In this document: in pieces, positions 1 through 7,009 of the stretch
Position numbering within the stretch: the stretch's first letter is position 1
How the letters are laid out: every line of letters starts with the position of its first letter
From: Spirochaeta sp.
GTDB lineage: Bacteria > Spirochaetota > Spirochaetia > DSM-27196 > SLAA01
Length of the DNA: 15,214 nucleotides
Reading direction: 5' to 3'
Assembly: GCA_020201015.1 (NCBI GenBank)
Contig: JAIVHN010000078.1
Location: 1 to 15,214 of the forward strand
Program-made: the position numbers and the translations under genes
Notes under the pieces: model-generated
The model's input: the letters and a program-made list of their open reading frames with translations, nothing else
What the model was told of the DNA's origin: nothing
Database searches by the model: none

Positions 1-1289
1 CAATGCTTGAGGCCTGCTCTTACGAGTCACTGGCGCTTTCGCTCACTATGGGCATTAATGGCGCTCTCTTTCTTCAGCCTGTTTCAAAATACGCCGAACC
101 GGCGCTGCAAGAACGTGTGTTTGAACGTTTTATTCATCACAAGGCTATTGGCGGGCTCATGATTACCGAACCGGAGTTCGGATCCGATGCCCTGCGCATG
201 CGCAGTAGCTTTAAGGCCGTTGACGGCGGCTACCACCTCAAGGGCACCAAGCACTGGGGTGGACTGACCGGACACGCGGATTTCTGGCTGCTCACCGCAC
301 GTGGTGAGACCGAGCGTGGTGACTTAGAGCGCACCATTAGCTTCTTTGTCTGGGACAAGAGTCTTGGAGGCATTGAGGTTGAGGAGTACTACCCAAGCCT
401 GGGCCTCTACATGATTCCTTACGGCCGCAGCAAACTCGACACCGTGCTGCCGGAGGATCATAGACTCTCGGCCAAGCAGGGTGGGGTGCGCATGATGCTG
501 GATCTGCTGCACCGGAGCAGGCTGCAGTTCCCCGGCATGGCCATGGGCTACCTGCGGCGCCTGCTTGATGAGGCCGTAGCACATACGCGCGCTCGTAATG
601 TTGGTGGATTTCCGCTTGTCGGGTACGACCAGGTGCAGGACCGTTTGGCCGAACTTCAGGCCTACACTACCGCCTGTGCGGCAATGTGTGCGTATACCAG
701 CGAGGCAGGCGCGGTTGCCAAGGACCTTTCCGGCGAAGCGCTACCGGCTAACTCCATTAAGACCGTCATTACCGACTATATGCAGGATGCCGCACAATCG
801 GTTGTTCAGTTGTTTGGTGGTCGTGGCTACCGGCTTGACAGTATTGCTGGGCGCTCGGTTGTGGACAGCAGGCCCTTCCAGATTTTTGAAGGCTCCAACG
901 ACATTCTGTATCAACAGATCTCAGAGGCGGTACTCAAGCGCATGGGCGCAGTTAAAGAGACAGATTTGTTTAGCTTCCTCAAAGGATTTGAGCTCAGTGC
1001 CAATGTTGCCGATCGCTTCCAGGATGGGCTGAGCTTTAGCTTTGACCGGGCTTTGTCACAGCGCAAAATGGTTGAACTTGGGCGAGCTCTTGGCCGGCTT
1101 TTTGCCATGCAGATGGTGGTGTCGTTGGGCGAGCGGGGCTACCACAGCGAGTTGATACAAAGTTGCCTTGATATAATGGGGCGCCAGGTAAAGAGTCTGC
1201 TGAGTAGCGTGAGTGATGTTTCATCACCGGGCCTGGTTGACGGCTACGCAGAAACGCGCTCCTGGTTGGATATTGTGACGGCGACCTAA
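1..1289 (+). CDS. Acyl-CoA dehydrogenase, 5'-truncated by the window edge
   Basis: FAD-dependent acyl-CoA dehydrogenase, oxidising an acyl-CoA to the trans-2-enoyl-CoA in the cytoplasm and passing electrons to an electron-transfer flavoprotein. The readable part is 428 residues from the ATG at 3. The frame is open at the window edge, and the missing start probably holds the first part of the N-terminal helical domain. Seen: the middle beta-domain signature (GGLMITEPEFGSDA, then KGTKHWGG), the C-terminal helical domain, and QLFGGRGY followed by FQIFEGSNDILY. The Glu of that last motif (about residue 296 of the fragment) sits where MCAD-type enzymes keep the catalytic base. About 120 residues follow it, longer than in short-chain enzymes, so this belongs to a larger ACAD subfamily. 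Substrate chain length cannot be read from sequence. No frameshift is seen. It ends two bases before the convergent RlmKL stop codon. Confidence 0.9.
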   Translation, partial: MLEACSYESLALSLTMGINGALFLQPVSKYAEPALQERVFERFIHHKAIGGLMITEPEFGSDALRMRSSFKAVDGGYHLKGTKHWGGLTGHADFWLLTARGETERGDLERTISFFVWDKSLGGIEVEEYYPSLGLYMIPYGRSKLDTVLPEDHRLSAKQGGVRMMLDLLHRSRLQFPGMAMGYLRRLLDEAVAHTRARNVGGFPLVGYDQVQDRLAELQAYTTACAAMCAYTSEAGAVAKDLSGEALPANSIKTVITDYMQDAAQSVVQLFGGRGYRLDSIAGRSVVDSRPFQIFEGSNDILYQQISEAVLKRMGAVKETDLFSFLKGFELSANVADRFQDGLSFSFDRALSQRKMVELGRALGRLFAMQMVVSLGERGYHSELIQSCLDIMGRQVKSLLSSVSDVSSPGLVDGYAETRSWLDIVTAT

Positions 1290-1291
1290 CG

Positions 1292-3616
1292 CTACAGCTT
1301 GCGCAGAAGAAATACGTGGCGGCGGTTCTTGCGTCGTGCGAAGTCCGGCGGGGTTAATTCCTCGGACACCTCGCCGACGCGGGCCGTTTCCCGTAAGTTC
1401 TCGGACAGCACGAAGCCGCGCAGGTTGGTTGAGAACAGGATCGTGCCGTCGTCGGTGAGCAGCTTCAGCGCGCCACGCAGCAGCAGCTCGTGATCGCGCT
1501 GTATATCAAACACATCCTCCCGGCCCTTACTGTTTGAAAAACTCGGTGGGTCAATAAAAATTACGTCAAAATCGTCCGGACAGTCCCGAATGAACTCCAT
1601 ACAGTCGCGACGTACAAAGTGGTCGCCGTCGCTGAGAAGCCGATTCAGCTGGAAGTTGCGCCGACCCCAGTCGAGGTAGGTATTCGAGGTGTCGACCGAG
1701 ACGGTGGTGCGGGCGCCTCCGTCGGTATCGATGTAGTCCTTGAAGTTGGTTTCAAAGGCTAGTCCGTTCTCTTCTACAATCGCGGTCCGTGTGCTTGCCC
1801 CGGCGCCCCCGGCACCGCCTGGGCGGGAGCCGGAACCGCTGCTGCCGGAGCCAGCGCCGCCTTCATCCGGGCGATACTGCTCGTCGCCACGTTGTCGGCG
1901 GCGTTGCTTAATGTGCATGCGCAGCTGCTGTGGCTCAAGAAAGCGGCGGATGGTATCCAAGAGCTCATCAAAGCGCTGTGCCGATGCCTCCTTCTCTATG
2001 GTCGCAGGCGGGGCGTACTCCTGTACCACAACATGGAGTGTGCCGTCGGTTTCGGTATAGAGGTCAACCGCTGCCGAGTACTGTGGGATGTCAGCGTCGT
2101 AGAGCCGGTAGCAGGTGATTTTCTCGGTGTCGAGGTAGTCCTTGAGTTCGGCGGCGTTGCGGCGGAGCCGGTTAAGCAGCATTGCGGTGCCTTGAGTCTG
2201 GTCCTCAGCCGCTTCCTGTTCGACGCTGCTCAGCGGTGCTACGTAGCGGTTTGACTCCTCAAGGCGCAACAGTGCTACTACAATCTTGAGCCGTCCGTTG
2301 TACAGCGTGTTCACCTTGTCGGCGCGGAGACCTAATGCGCGCGCCTGATCCTTACTCTCGGCCAGCACCGCCGCGCGTGCCCCTTTAAAACTGCCCGCAA
2401 GCCAGGCGCCAAGCTTGGAATAGAGCTGCTCTGGCTCCTCGTTTGACCTGCCCAAGGGGCCAATGCGCACCCCGTAGGGTGGGTTGGTTACTACGAAGCA
2501 GGCCGGAGCTTCCTCGGTCTCCCAAACTTTGTTCCATGACCCCAGCACCGCGCCGCGAGTGAGGCGCGCAAAATCGCTGCAGCCGGTGGTGATAGTGTCC
2601 GCCATCCCGGCGCGCTCGGCGTTTTGCTCGCACGCCGAAATGGCCTCGGGGTCGATGTCGGAAGCCCAGATGCGCCCCCCTGCTCGCACGAAGGAGGCCA
2701 ACCCCTGTTCCTGCCGGTTCTCGGCCTCGGTGCGCAAACGGGCCCATAGCTCGGCGTCATGCAGGAGGCTTCGCTCAAACCCAAAGTGCTGGCGGCCAAG
2801 CCCCGGCGCGCCGTCGGTGGCCGCCAACCCGGCCTCAATAGCCAAGGTGCCCGCCCCACACATGGGGTCAACTAGCACCGGCGGCGCGCCGCCCGCCGCG
2901 CGCCAATGCGCCACAGCGGCAAACCACCCGGCACGCGCCAGCACCGCAGCCGCGGTATTTTCCCGCAGCGGCGCGGCGGTCCGTGCCAGCCGGTAGCCAC
3001 GCTGATGCAGGCTCTCACCCGAGAGATCAAGGTACAGGCTTGTGCTGCGGGTAGTGAGATGCACATATAAACGGGCATCCGGGGCCTCGGAGTCTACCGA
3101 TGGGCGTTCTCCGGTCCGGTCGCGGAAATGGTCAGCCACCGCGTCTTTGACAATGAGTGCGGCAAGGTTCTCCGACCGGAAGGCCGGGTGCGCGGTGTGC
3201 GAGGCAACGGCAAAGCTCTGCTCAAGCGCAAAGTACTCATGCCAAGCCACGCTGCGGGCCAAGTTATACAGGCCGTCACGGTCGCTAATGGTCTCGGTTG
3301 CAAGCTCTAAGTAGACTCGCCCGGCCAGCTGTGACCACAGGCAGACGCGGTAGGCATCCTCAAGGCGGCCTCGAAACCCGACCCCACCCGAGGTTTCACG
3401 AAACTCGGTGGAGTTCGTTGCGTCGGTAGCGGCCGGGCTGGCCGCCTGGCCGGTAGTGCTGGGGGTAGCGGCAGCGCCAGGCGACACATTCCCCCTGTCG
3501 GCGGTGGAACCGGTAGTGCCAACATCGAGTATGCGCGCCAGCTCCTCACGGAGGAGTGCCTCGGAGTAGTGCGGGCAGGCGGCAAAGAACTGAAATGTGA
3601 CTACAGTGGTGCTCAT
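1292..3616 (-). CDS. rlmL: Bifunctional 23S rRNA methyltransferase RlmKL (G2445 N2 / G2069 N7), with altered RlmK domain
   Basis: In E. coli this fused enzyme methylates 23S rRNA G2445 (RlmL half) and G2069 (RlmK half). The ATG at 3616 gives MSTTVVTFQFFAACP, matching the family N-terminus. The frame stays open to 3748, but the upstream residues are unlike the family. No strong Shine-Dalgarno was seen. Order, numbered from this start: THUMP region (about 1-200, with a Ser/Thr/Ala-rich insert at 32-74); RlmL Rossmann domain with motif I DPMCGAGTLAIEAG (about 250) and catalytic NPPYG (378-382); PUA-like segment (NRLRRN, then CYRLYDADIPQY); Gly/Ser linker (586-607); RlmK domain with YLDWGRRNF and FIDPPSFSNSK (about 687-697). 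At 774 residues it exceeds E. coli's roughly 700 because of the inserts. Odd: between KDYIDT and DGGARTT the usual LFLDHR and LNLFAYTGS segment is absent, so the RlmK half lacks its SAM motif I. RlmL looks intact. Confidence 0.9.
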   Translation of the reverse strand: MSTTVVTFQFFAACPHYSEALLREELARILDVGTTGSTADRGNVSPGAAATPSTTGQAASPAATDATNSTEFRETSGGVGFRGRLEDAYRVCLWSQLAGRVYLELATETISDRDGLYNLARSVAWHEYFALEQSFAVASHTAHPAFRSENLAALIVKDAVADHFRDRTGERPSVDSEAPDARLYVHLTTRSTSLYLDLSGESLHQRGYRLARTAAPLRENTAAAVLARAGWFAAVAHWRAAGGAPPVLVDPMCGAGTLAIEAGLAATDGAPGLGRQHFGFERSLLHDAELWARLRTEAENRQEQGLASFVRAGGRIWASDIDPEAISACEQNAERAGMADTITTGCSDFARLTRGAVLGSWNKVWETEEAPACFVVTNPPYGVRIGPLGRSNEEPEQLYSKLGAWLAGSFKGARAAVLAESKDQARALGLRADKVNTLYNGRLKIVVALLRLEESNRYVAPLSSVEQEAAEDQTQGTAMLLNRLRRNAAELKDYLDTEKITCYRLYDADIPQYSAAVDLYTETDGTLHVVVQEYAPPATIEKEASAQRFDELLDTIRRFLEPQQLRMHIKQRRRQRGDEQYRPDEGGAGSGSSGSGSRPGGAGGAGASTRTAIVEENGLAFETNFKDYIDTDGGARTTVSVDTSNTYLDWGRRNFQLNRLLSDGDHFVRRDCMEFIRDCPDDFDVIFIDPPSFSNSKGREDVFDIQRDHELLLRGALKLLTDDGTILFSTNLRGFVLSENLRETARVGEVSEELTPPDFARRKNRRHVFLLRKL

Positions 3617-3775
3617 GTGTTCTGAGTATCTCATGTCGGTGGGCGCAAAGTACAGGCCGTGGCCGGATTCACCGTGGGCAAAGGCGGGAGGCAGTGGACC
3701 CCCGAGCGATCCCCCGGAGCGCGAATACCCCCATATCGTATTTCTCATTATTTTACTAAAACCGGATACTGTATA

Positions 3776-3804
3776 TTGACATACCTTCTGGCTGTTTATA
3801 GTCT
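3776..3804 (+). promoter_or_regulatory. Likely sigma-70-type promoter of the ECF transporter operon
   Basis: A perfect TTGACA lies at 3776-3781. The candidate -10 elements are TATAGT at 3797-3802 (15-base spacing) or TAGTCT at 3799-3804 (17-base spacing, poorer match). The surrounding DNA is clearly AT-richer than the flanking genes. An 8-base palindrome TGCATGCA (3805-3812) sits near the expected transcription start and could be an operator, though that is speculative. The leader before the ATG at 3834 is only about 25 bases, too short for a riboswitch. Confidence 0.5.
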
Positions 3805-3820
3805 TGCATGCATTAATCTT

Positions 3821-3836
3821 AGAAGGGGGAATTATG
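3821..3836 (+). promoter_or_regulatory. Strong ribosome binding site and ATG for the ECF S component, out of frame with its body
   Basis: AGAAGGGGGA (3821-3830) is followed by ATG at 3834, the best start signal in this region. Read from that ATG, the frame gives MSNENSD and reaches a stop after about 30 codons. Removing one A from the AAAA run at 3844-3847 joins this start to the long S-component frame (MSNETQIGVIHIVITALL). The signal therefore marks the true ancestral start of the gene. Confidence 0.6.
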
Positions 3837-3882
3837 TCAAACGAAAACTCAGATCGGTGTCATACACATTGTAATAACCGCC

Positions 3883-4410
3883 TTGCTTATCGGAATCGGT
3901 TTTGTCGTCGGAGCCTTTGGAAGTATTAGCTTTCCGCTTGGATTCGGAGTCAATTTTTTCTGGACGGGCATAGTAGTTCAGCAGGTCGGCCCAATCTGGT
4001 TTGGAGCCTGGGGTGTCATTGCAGGAGCGATTTTTCCCTTCTTCTCCAACGCCATTGCCGGTACTCCCTTCTACGTCTCCTTGGCCTATATTCCCGCAAA
4101 TGCGGTGCAGGCTTTTCTACCGGCATGGATATTTCGCAAGTTCAAATGTGACCCGCGTCTCAAGAAGCCAAGCGATTATGGATTTTTGCTTGTGGGGATG
4201 ATTATATCGAGCGCCTTTGGTGCGCTGTGGTCTACCATGGTCGTGCTGCGCGGTTTTGGCCTACTGACTGCAGAGTCGACACCATTGTTCGTGTGGGGCT
4301 GGTTCGGAGGCAACGTGGTTGCCGGTATTGTGTTCAACTTCATACTGCTTAAGGCGCTGTCGCCTGTTGTTATCCGTACATCAGGCTTCGTGAAGCGCTG
4401 GTGGTCATAG
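3883..4410 (+). CDS. ECF transporter S component (substrate-binding membrane subunit), apparently frameshifted at its 5' end
   Basis: Membrane protein predicted to bind the vitamin or metal substrate of an ECF importer. The coordinates are the open frame from a TTG codon; about 49 bases upstream belong to the same protein once one extra A at 3844-3847 is discounted, giving an ATG start at 3834. The TTG has no ribosome binding site and would cut the first membrane helix in half, so it is probably not a real start. The 175 residues are very hydrophobic, with about five or six helices (LIGIGFVVGAF, VNFFWTGIVV, WFGAWGVIAGAIF, LVGMIISSAFGALW, WFGGNVVAGIVF) and a basic tail FVKRWWS. Assignment rests on this profile and on position directly before ecfT and two ECF ATPases. 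I do not recognise a substrate family such as BioY, ThiT or RibU, so the substrate is unknown. Confidence 0.7.
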   Translation: MLIGIGFVVGAFGSISFPLGFGVNFFWTGIVVQQVGPIWFGAWGVIAGAIFPFFSNAIAGTPFYVSLAYIPANAVQAFLPAWIFRKFKCDPRLKKPSDYGFLLVGMIISSAFGALWSTMVVLRGFGLLTAESTPLFVWGWFGGNVVAGIVFNFILLKALSPVVIRTSGFVKRWWS

Positions 4411-4428
4411 AGCTGCATTTGTTGTGTC

Positions 4429-4486
4429 GGCGCTCCGATAGCTCTTCGGGTTGCTCATCCGAAAGCTGTTGGGGCGCCAGTTTTTT
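4429..4486 (+). terminator. Intrinsic terminator or attenuator hairpin between the S component and ecfT
   Basis: The arms 4429-4443 (GGCGCTCCGATAGCT) and 4464-4478 (AGCTGTTGGGGCGCC) pair over all 15 positions, three of them as G-U wobbles in RNA. An inner stem TTCGG (4445-4449) with CCGAA (4459-4463) continues the helix past a single bulged C and closes on a nine-base loop. Two bases after the stem is TTTTTT (4481-4486). This is the classic shape of a Rho-independent terminator, yet it lies inside an apparent operon, so it may partly terminate transcription and lower expression of the downstream genes. Confidence 0.75.
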
Positions 4487-4519
4487 CCCCCGGTTTTCCC
4501 CCTCAGGTGATCCGCTGCT

Positions 4520-5389
4520 ATGAACAAGACTCTTCTTGGATACGTCCCCGAACACTCGCCGATCTACTCGGTGCACCCGTTTGTAAAACTGTTTTTTTTG
4601 CTGGTTGTCAGTCTCTTTCCTATGTTCATCTCGGCGCCTGAGTGGAACGTAGGGCTGATGCTGGGAATCATGCTGCTTATGATCTACAGTCGGGTCAGTC
4701 TGCGGACGCTGAAGATGTATATCCCGGTTGCTATCTCCATGGGAATCATTATCCTCTTATCCTACACCTTACTTGGGGGCGTGCAGCCACAGTACCAGCA
4801 GATTACTCGCGTGCTTGGTGTAAGCATTTACTGGGAACGGCTTCGTGACGCGCTGGTGGTGTACTTTCGCGTAGTGCCGATGATACTTTCGATGGTGTTT
4901 TTTCTGTCCACCTCCCGTGAGCGTGACCTCATAGTTGCTATGCGCACCATTCGTATTCCCTTTGTGGTTACCTATGTTTTTGCTATGGCGCTTCGAGCCG
5001 CAGGTATGGTGCTCGAGGACTTTCACATTGTCAGACAGGCCGAGCAGGCGCGCGGTTTCGATGCTACCGGAAAGTCAATTCCCTACAAGATTCGCAAGTA
5101 CGTCATGTACATGATTCCGCTGTTTGCGCTGTCGTTGCGCCGTACAGAGGAGTTCACGAATGCGCTTGTTGCTCGAGGCTATGCATTTGCGGGCGAGGGT
5201 GCGCGGGTAAAACGAGCGGACTTTGTACTGACTCACTACCACTTCTCGGTCATGGATGGACTATACACCACGGTGATCGTTCTCCTGTTTGCCGCCATTC
5301 TCGTTGCACGCTATGGTTTCCAACGATTAACGGTGGAAGACTCGTACTTTTTGAACTGGTTATACAGCATTATTGTTTCAGCCGCATAA
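4520..5389 (+). CDS. ecfT: ECF transporter transmembrane coupling component EcfT
   Basis: Membrane scaffold of the ECF importer. It transmits ATP-driven movement from the two ATPases to the S component. The ATG at 4520 follows AGGTGA (4505-4510). The 289 residues fit the family length. Seen: an N-terminal segment with several hydrophobic helices (LFFLLVVSLFPMF, VGLMLGIMLLMIY, ISMGIIILLSYTLLGG), a long cytoplasmic helical region with the two Ala-Arg-Gly coupling motifs (EQARGFDATG, about 177-179, and LVARGYAFAG, about 218-220) that dock into the ATPase grooves, and a C-terminal helix (TTVIVLLFAAILVARYGF). It is separated from the S gene by a terminator-like hairpin and followed after 21 bases by the first ATPase gene. 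It appears intact. Confidence 0.92.
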   Translation: MNKTLLGYVPEHSPIYSVHPFVKLFFLLVVSLFPMFISAPEWNVGLMLGIMLLMIYSRVSLRTLKMYIPVAISMGIIILLSYTLLGGVQPQYQQITRVLGVSIYWERLRDALVVYFRVVPMILSMVFFLSTSRERDLIVAMRTIRIPFVVTYVFAMALRAAGMVLEDFHIVRQAEQARGFDATGKSIPYKIRKYVMYMIPLFALSLRRTEEFTNALVARGYAFAGEGARVKRADFVLTHYHFSVMDGLYTTVIVLLFAAILVARYGFQRLTVEDSYFLNWLYSIIVSAA

Positions 5390-5410
5390 GGCTAAAGACA
5401 AGGAGACGCG

Positions 5411-6286
5411 GTGGCGAACGCAATTGAAATTACCAACTACAGTTGGGCATATGCTCACGGCAACGGGAAGGCCCTCAAAGCCGTCAACCTGAGTGTTGAA
5501 CAGGGTGAATGTGTTGGGGTTATCGGCCCAAACGGCGCAGGCAAAACTACCTTGGCTTACTCTATCGACGGCTTGGTGCCTGGTCAGTATCACGGAATTA
5601 AGGAAGGCACGGTTCAGATTCAAGGGCGTGAAGTCGAGGACTACCCAAAAGGTATGTTGCAGCGTGAGGTTGGTTTGGTCTTTTCCGACCCCGAAGCGCA
5701 GTTCACCGCCATGACGGTCGAAGACGAGCTCGTTTTTGGGCTTGAGAACCTGGGATTAGATATCCCCGAGATCCGCGAACGCTTGGACTGGGTTGCCGAG
5801 TTAACCGGTCTTGGCCCACTACTTCAAAAGCCGCCGTACGAGATATCGGGCGGACAGAAGCAAAGGGTCGCGCTGGCGGCGGTATTGGCTATGCGCCCGC
5901 GGGTGCTGGTCTTGGATGAGCCGACATCGATGCTGGACCCATTGTCCCGGAAACGGGTGTTTGAGGTATTAGGCCAGTTGCGTAAGGTTCAGAACACTAC
6001 CCTCATTCTTATTGAGCATGGGCTGGAACACGTGGTTCCGTTGGCAGACCGCATGGTCCTCCTGGCCGAAGGGGAGATAGCGCTTGATGCACCGACACCC
6101 AGCTTTTTTGAAAAGCTTGATCTACTGCACCATCACGGGCTTCATGTTCCGGGGGCGGTAGAGGTGGTGTCCCGGCTCAAAAACAGTGGGCGCTACTTTG
6201 GTGAACTACCAAGGGGTGTGGAGGACGCGCGCCTGGTAATTCAAGAGATCATAGATGCATCCTCTACGAAACAAGGGGCGGTCTAA
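5411..6286 (+). CDS. ecfA: ECF transporter ATP-binding protein (first ATPase, EcfA type)
   Basis: ABC ATPase that forms a heterodimer with the next gene product to drive the ECF importer at the cytoplasmic face. The GTG at 5411 is chosen because AGGAGA (5401-5406) lies five bases before it and the protein begins at the usual place (MANAIEITNYSWAY). All ABC motifs are present: Walker A GPNGAGKTT (39-47), Q-loop region VFSDPEAQFTAMTVEDE typical of EcfA/CbiO (with Ser-Asp in place of the usual Gln-Asn), signature SGGQKQR (146-152), Walker B LVLDEPTSMLD (Asp169, Glu170) and switch His203. The 291 residues include a normal C-terminal extension. The stop overlaps the next ATG by one base (TAATG), implying translational coupling and matched amounts of the two ATPases. 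Gene intact. Confidence 0.92.
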   Translation: MANAIEITNYSWAYAHGNGKALKAVNLSVEQGECVGVIGPNGAGKTTLAYSIDGLVPGQYHGIKEGTVQIQGREVEDYPKGMLQREVGLVFSDPEAQFTAMTVEDELVFGLENLGLDIPEIRERLDWVAELTGLGPLLQKPPYEISGGQKQRVALAAVLAMRPRVLVLDEPTSMLDPLSRKRVFEVLGQLRKVQNTTLILIEHGLEHVVPLADRMVLLAEGEIALDAPTPSFFEKLDLLHHHGLHVPGAVEVVSRLKNSGRYFGELPRGVEDARLVIQEIIDASSTKQGAV

Positions 6287-6960
6287 TGAGTCAATACATA
6301 GAGGTTGAGCAGCTGGGGTTTCGCTATCAGGACGGCACCGAAGCACTCGTCGAGGTTAACCTGGCAATTGGTGACAATGAGTTCATTGCGTTGATAGGGC
6401 AGAACGGCTCCGGAAAAACTACGCTTGCCAAATGCCTCAACGGCTTGCTAAAGCCGTCCTCCGGTCGCGTGCTTGTCGACGGGCTTGACTCACGCTCTAC
6501 ATCCATTGTGCAGATGGTCAAACGAGTGGGCTATGTGTTTCAGAATCCCGACCATCAACTCTTTAACGGAAATTGTTGGGATGAGATAGCCTACGGCCCG
6601 CGCAACATTCAACTTCCTGAGCCGGATGTCAAAGAACGGGTAGCGGAGGCGGCCGGAGTGGTCGGGTTGCCGGAGCGCTTGTTTCAGGAACATCCATTTT
6701 TCTTATCAAAAGGCATGCGGCAACGAGTGGCAATTGCGGCAATTCTGGCACTGCGTCCTAAGGTGATCATAGTCGACGAGCCCACCACCGGGCAGGATGC
6801 GCGACAGTCGATAGAAATCATGGACTTCCTTGTGGAGCTGCACGAGAAGCATGAGCACACGGTCATCATTGTGACCCATGATATGGATATTGTGGCACGT
6901 CATGGGACTCGCCGACCGTGGGATTTCGCCGCGCGTACTCTCTCCGGACGCTTTGCTTGA
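6286..6960 (+). CDS. ECF transporter ATP-binding protein (second ATPase), C-terminus frameshifted
   Basis: Partner ATPase of the ECF importer. Its ATG overlaps the upstream stop. Seen: Walker A GQNGSGKTT (38-46), Q-loop FQNPDHQLF, a variant signature LSKGMRQR (140-147) in place of LSGGQ-x-QR, Walker B IIVDEPTTGQD (Asp164, Glu165) and switch His198 in VTHDMDIVAR. At 224 residues it is about 50 short of a usual EcfA. After VAR (residue 205) the frame reads HGTRRPWDFAARTL, which is not family-like. The neighbouring frame from 6899 to a stop at 6977-6979 reads VMG, then SPRVLSPDALLEEID, which resembles a genuine EcfA tail. A small out-of-frame loss around 6897-6905, removing roughly six residues of the YADRVV type, would explain both facts. 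The core ATPase fold is kept; whether the protein works is unknown. Confidence 0.85.
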   Translation: MSQYIEVEQLGFRYQDGTEALVEVNLAIGDNEFIALIGQNGSGKTTLAKCLNGLLKPSSGRVLVDGLDSRSTSIVQMVKRVGYVFQNPDHQLFNGNCWDEIAYGPRNIQLPEPDVKERVAEAAGVVGLPERLFQEHPFFLSKGMRQRVAIAAILALRPKVIIVDEPTTGQDARQSIEIMDFLVELHEKHEHTVIIVTHDMDIVARHGTRRPWDFAARTLSGRFA

Positions 6961-6973
6961 GGAAATCGACCGT

Positions 6974-7009
6974 CGGTAGCGGCGGTCCGCCGCCTCGCAC
7001 CACCTACCG
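6974..7009. repeat. GC-rich inverted repeat between the convergent ECF operon and secreted-protein gene
   Basis: GCGGCGG and CCGCCGC flank a central T (6979-6993), and an outer pair CGGTAG (6974-6979) and CTACCG (7004-7009) encloses them. The repeat spans the stop codons of both converging genes. No T-run follows on either strand, so it is not a canonical intrinsic terminator, but it could block transcription or stabilise both 3' ends. Confidence 0.4.

Noticed and set aside
3617..3748. Extended N-terminus of RlmKL from an ATG at 3748
   Set aside because: The extra 44 residues have no family similarity, and the family N-terminus matches the ATG at 3616.
3749..3833. Possible vitamin riboswitch before the ECF operon
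   Set aside because: The space is only 85 bases including the promoter, leaving a leader of about 25 bases, too short for known riboswitches.
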